Assembly (NCBI GenBank): GCA_947652115.1
Contig: OX393563.1
Location: forward strand, 6,107,116-6,171,115
Direction: 5' to 3'
Length of the DNA stretch: 64,000 bases
Source: Blastomussa wellsi
Taxonomy: Eukaryota > Cnidaria > Anthozoa > Scleractinia > Plerogyridae
The position numbers and the translations under genes are program-made. The notes beneath the pieces were generated by a model. The model was not told where the DNA came from and searched no databases. It saw only the letters and a program-made list of their open reading frames with translations. Below are positions 62,001 to 64,000 of this stretch, piece after piece; positions within the stretch are counted from its first letter, which is position 1, and each line of letters opens with the position of its first letter.

Positions 62001-63576
62001 AAAGATACTTCTCCAAATCAGATTTCAAGTCTGGTGCAAACAAAGGAGGCAAACCACAAGGGAGCTAAAACAAAAATCACAGTCCAAAAAAATTAATTAT
62101 TTTGATAACAGTATTCAGTAAAAGGATATTCTTCCCTCATGCACAAACTTATTTTTGCTCCTATTTTATCTCTTTTATAGAAATCAAAAATTAAAGTTAA
62201 TATTGAGTTTCAAACACAGGGTCTTAAATGTTCTGAAGATTGTGTCTAATAAGTATTAAAAACAGTAACCCTCCAATAGAAGACAGAGAAGATTGACATT
62301 CAGCTGAAAATTAAACTTTTCATCCAGATTTTGTTGCTCTGAACTGGTAGTGTGTGGTTGATAATGTTCACAATATTAGTTAACTTATGAAGGCTTAAGG
62401 CAAGGGTTCCAAAACAAGGCAGTGGGTGCCGGAGTTCCACCGGCTACATGACTATTATGCAGCCAGCTTCTCTGGTCATAGCAATGAGCTTGTGACCAAA
62501 ATGCTCACTTAAAACAGCCGGCCAGTTTAAAACATTTTTAAACCCCCGTTAAGGATAGCTAAAACATCATATTTTAACAACATTAACACCTAACTCAGCA
62601 TAGTTAGTATAATTTATGCACTCAATCACGTGATAACATTATTAACTTACTGTTGTCAGTGGTTTAAGCTCTTTCTTTGAGGATTTACTGATTGATTCTG
62701 GAATAACTTCAATTGTCCCTGTGCATCCAACTTCCAGGAGATCAAAAGCATATTCAAAAGCATCAGATCCCTGTTTTGTGCCTTGAGATACAAAAGTACA
62801 GTCAGTGACAACCAATATCAATAATGGACATCTGTTTGTCTGTCTGTCTGTACATGTCCATCTATCCATCTGTTTAATAGTATTTGTTTATCTGTCTCTC
62901 TCTGTGTGTTTGTCTTTCTCATCTATCAAATAAACACTGCAACCTTGATTTAACACCAGAGGCTATAATTTAAAACTTGATGTGACAAATCCAGCATTTA
63001 TTTGGGGTCCAGAAATGTGGTACATCATAATTTATTACTGTACCTGTATCATCTGCTAAAATGTCAAGTTATTAGCATTAAATAGTGAACAAAACTATAT
63101 ATGTGAATCATTGGAAGACAAAAGCACTTGTAAACAGCTGATCTACATGTATGAAATGAGAAAATGGGGGGTCAGCAAAAAAATGAGAGGTTAAAGTGGC
63201 GTTGTTTGAAGAACGCTGTAAATACTCTAATAAGCTACTGGGGACCTAGTTATTTTCATTACTTCTCGGCAGGAGGAGGCTTATTAGAGCATTTATATTA
63301 TTTACCATTTTAGCAATACTACTTTTCCTTAGTTTCAAACATTTATTTAATAATGCAATTTTCTTTTCTAAATCACATTGATAGTACAAGTCATTTAACT
63401 CAGTGACTACACAGGGGGTGGGGCTGGGAGTGCAATGCCTCCCCCCAATTTTTTTGGCTGGTTAAATTGATTCAATATTTCATTTTACTTTAGTTAACCA
63501 GATCTGCCACTTATAAAAATAACTCACAATACATTATTTCATGTGGAACACACAAACCTTTTTCTGATTTGCCCAT
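43271..63576 (-). CDS. SKIV2L: Ski2-type RNA helicase SKIV2L (SKIC2), complete, 29 coding exons
   Basis: Minus-strand coding exons: 63558-63576, 62651-62781, 61955-62064, 60649-60766, 59699-59813, 59291-59359, 58988-59053, 58652-58818, 58268-58316, 57898-57941, 57399-57536, 56413-56558, 55230-55376, 54854-54938, 54086-54192, 53571-53811, 52584-52796, 51701-51775, 50616-50651, 50253-50483, 49414-49689, 48925-49144, 48530-48755, 48012-48222, 47428-47538, 46033-46209, 45305-45346, 44554-44734, 43271-43431. All phases agree and the sum is 3912 nt (1303 residues; human about 1246). Key motifs are Walker A AHTSAGKT (Lys374), [15 protein letters not shown] (459-462), SAT (490-492) and [10 protein letters not shown] (734-743). 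Residues about 770-1080 form the arch/insertion, and the DSHCT domain ends FAASLYTQ, as in the human protein. It unwinds RNA in the cytoplasmic Ski complex, feeding the exosome for 3'-5' decay. Exon 1 (7 codons) is the least certain. Confidence 0.92.
44909..44925 (+). repeat. Poly-C tract
   Basis: A run of about 17 C lies in the SKIV2L intron between exons 27 and 28. Similar C runs occur at about 52930-52942 and 63828-63844. Such tracts are prone to assembly error. Confidence 0.8.
45080..45281. mobile_element. MITE with CATTTCCGAGTTC arms in an SKIV2L intron
   Basis: GTCATTTCCGAGTTCTCTTT, then TGCCTCAGT, is mirrored by ACTGAAGTAAAAGGGAACTC, then GGAAATGGC. AGTGCGAAACCATTCATGTG and CACATGAATAGTTTCGCACT form inner arms. 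A decayed copy (AATCTCCAAGTTCTGTTTTG and on) lies at about 59085-59215. Confidence 0.75.
46800..46860 (-). repeat. tRNA-like fragment
   Basis: On the minus strand GTTCTGTAGTTCAGTTGGTA then GAGCATCGCGCGAG resembles a tRNA D arm followed by an anticodon stem (CATCGC/GCGATG). There is no T arm, so it is a truncated SINE head or tRNA pseudogene. Confidence 0.45.
46930..47290 (+). repeat. Dispersed repeat with open frame in an SKIV2L intron
   Basis: An open frame of about 115 codons contains [14 protein letters not shown]. The underlying DNA (GCCGCCATATTGGTGTACCT and neighbours) resembles a dispersed repeat that I recall from coral genomes. It lies inside the intron between SKIV2L exons 25 and 26 on the opposite strand, has no recognised domain and is probably not a gene. 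Confidence 0.4.
47715..47768 (+). repeat. AAT trinucleotide microsatellite
   Basis: About 18 uninterrupted TAA/AAT units lie in the SKIV2L intron between exons 24 and 25. Confidence 0.9.
50024..50079. repeat. Dispersed repeat shared with 23765-23818
   Basis: TAGAGGGGGTAAGTTTCTAA, then AGAAACTGTGGTG and GCGTCGGTGGGAAGTATAA, is present at both sites with one or two differences. It is the shared piece of a larger unknown mobile element. Confidence 0.65.
51549..51690 (+). repeat. tRNA-derived SINE in an SKIV2L intron (family S3)
   Basis: AGTAGCTCAGTTGTTAGATC and GTCGTTGGTTCAAATCTCAT match pol III A and B boxes, with a tRNA-like CCGACTCGTGTACAGAAGG between them. The tail runs into TTTCATTATTAAAGCG. 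It lies antisense to SKIV2L beside exon 18. Confidence 0.65.
53081..53206. mobile_element. Tc1/mariner-type MITE with TA flanks, 126 bp
   Basis: CAGTAAAACCCCGTGTATAC at the left is mirrored by ATATGCGGGGTTCTACTG at the right, and both ends are flanked by TA. AGGTTCTTA blocks extend the arms. A half-copy ending GCGGGTTTTTACTGTA lies at about 61840-61917 next to a SINE. Confidence 0.75.
55591..55970. mobile_element. Tc1/mariner (pogo/Tigger-like) MITE with TA flanks, 380 bp
   Basis: The left end CAGTAGAACCCCTATTAATC, then GGCCAC, mirrors the right end GGCCGCTTAATGGGGGTTTA, then CTG. TA lies on both sides. Starts of the type CAGTAGAACCCC with TA duplications are characteristic of pogo-related MITEs. 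It lies in the SKIV2L intron between exons 12 and 13. Confidence 0.8.
59935..60063. mobile_element. MITE family M1, copy 2
   Basis: CCTCGGTGTAAAAACCTG and CAGGTTTTTACACCAAGG form the ends (one mismatch). The interior is the reverse complement of the copy at 2203-2343. Flanks GGTTTA and GATGAGCC correspond to GGCTCATC and TAAACC of copy 1, so the real element extends about 8 bp beyond the perfect arms. Confidence 0.8.
61527..61815 (+). repeat. tRNA-headed SINE, near full length (family S1)
   Basis: The head GGCGCAGTGGCCTAATGGTT, then AATGCGC and GGTCTGGGTTCAAGCC, gives pol III A and B boxes. The loop reads CTCCGGATC. The body has TATAAATGGGTACCGGCGAA, CTAGCATCCCATCCAGG and AGTAGAAATACTCTCTG, and it ends with GGCCACTAGGCCCGAATGCA and a T-rich tail. 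The degraded copy at 9831-10040 belongs to the same family. It lies antisense to SKIV2L between exons 3 and 4. Confidence 0.8.
62836..62920 (+). repeat. CTGT-type microsatellite upstream of SKIV2L exon 2
   Basis: Irregular CTGT and CATC units follow one another in intron 1 of SKIV2L, similar in composition to 7281-7360. Confidence 0.65.
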
Positions 63577-64000
63577 TTCGATCCAATTTAGTTTTTTCAG
63601 GGTTTTCTCCTACAAACACGACCATATGAGGCAGTTTGCCATTAGGTTGATTCCTGATTAGACTGCTGAATGTTTTGGCCGGGTGACACTCTAACATTGA
63701 GTGTGATGGGTTTAATTTAGAAGTCTATTCATTTAAATTTTGGTCAAACGTGGAGGCCAGGTTGTAACTCATTGCTTTACGTGGATGTAATTTCAAATTT
63801 TCCTCATGCTGACACTTTCACATTAGCCCGCCCCCCCCCCCCCCGCCCCCTCTTCCCCACTCAAAATCTGCTCCATGGGTCCTGAAACTCTCACCTGTTT
63901 TTTTTTATCTTTTGTTTCTATTTTAACACCTGTCTATAGTACCACAGAACTTTCATTTAATATTTGAGTTTTTGACATGATTAATAAAATGATCATGAGT
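63577..64000. other. Putative SKIV2L 5' leader and upstream region
   Basis: On the minus strand an in-frame TAG lies 36 nt upstream of the ATG at 63576, so this ATG is the first usable start of the exon. TTTGTAG at about 63593-63599 (plus coordinates) might be an acceptor for a non-coding first exon further right. A poly-C tract covers 63828-63844. No promoter motif was identified. Confidence 0.4.

Noticed and set aside
43271..63576. Assignment of the helicase to the related MTR4 (nuclear exosome) family
   Set aside because: The N-terminal half, the residues linking motifs and the C-terminal FAASLYTQ follow the SKIV2L pattern rather than MTR4.

Overview
The window looks like nuclear DNA of an animal. 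Genes have many short exons with GT-AG introns, intergenic DNA is AT-rich, and fold-back DNA transposons and tRNA-headed SINEs are dense. The repeat families and the short EGF-type secreted peptides fit a cnidarian, most likely a stony coral. That is an inference from repeat style and protein resemblance, not a database match.

Region 1 (1-23.3 kb) is a UDP-glucuronosyltransferase (UGT) cluster: the last exon of one gene (381-660, +), two complete plus-strand genes (2453-9554 and 11349-17630) and one complete minus-strand gene (23261-18664) lying tail-to-tail with the third. All share a five-exon plan with coding exons of 144, about 610, 204-210, 289 and 280-304 bp. They encode ER type I membrane enzymes of 509-520 residues, and all four end in a K-x-K-x-x ER-retrieval tail. 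UGT 1 carries Glu where the catalytic Asp is expected. Both complete plus-strand genes have a transposon directly upstream of the ATG.

Region 2 (23.3-31.3 kb) has no confident conserved gene. It holds a LINE reverse-transcriptase remnant, a tRNA-derived SINE, several palindromic elements, a second copy of a 1-kb repeat also found in UGT 1 intron 1, and one possible tiny secreted-peptide gene on the minus strand.

Region 3 (31.3-41.8 kb) contains three two-exon genes for 82-residue secreted peptides, each with one EGF-like domain. Copies B and C sit in a near-identical tandem duplication of about 4.1 and 4.5 kb. Copy A is an older relative that still shares promoter blocks.

Region 4 (43.3-63.6 kb) is one minus-strand gene, reconstructed as 29 coding exons (3912 nt, 1303 residues). 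It encodes the Ski2/SKIV2L RNA helicase of the Ski complex that feeds RNA to the cytoplasmic exosome. All helicase motifs are intact. Its introns are loaded with MITEs, SINEs and microsatellites. I see no functional link between the three gene groups beyond proximity.
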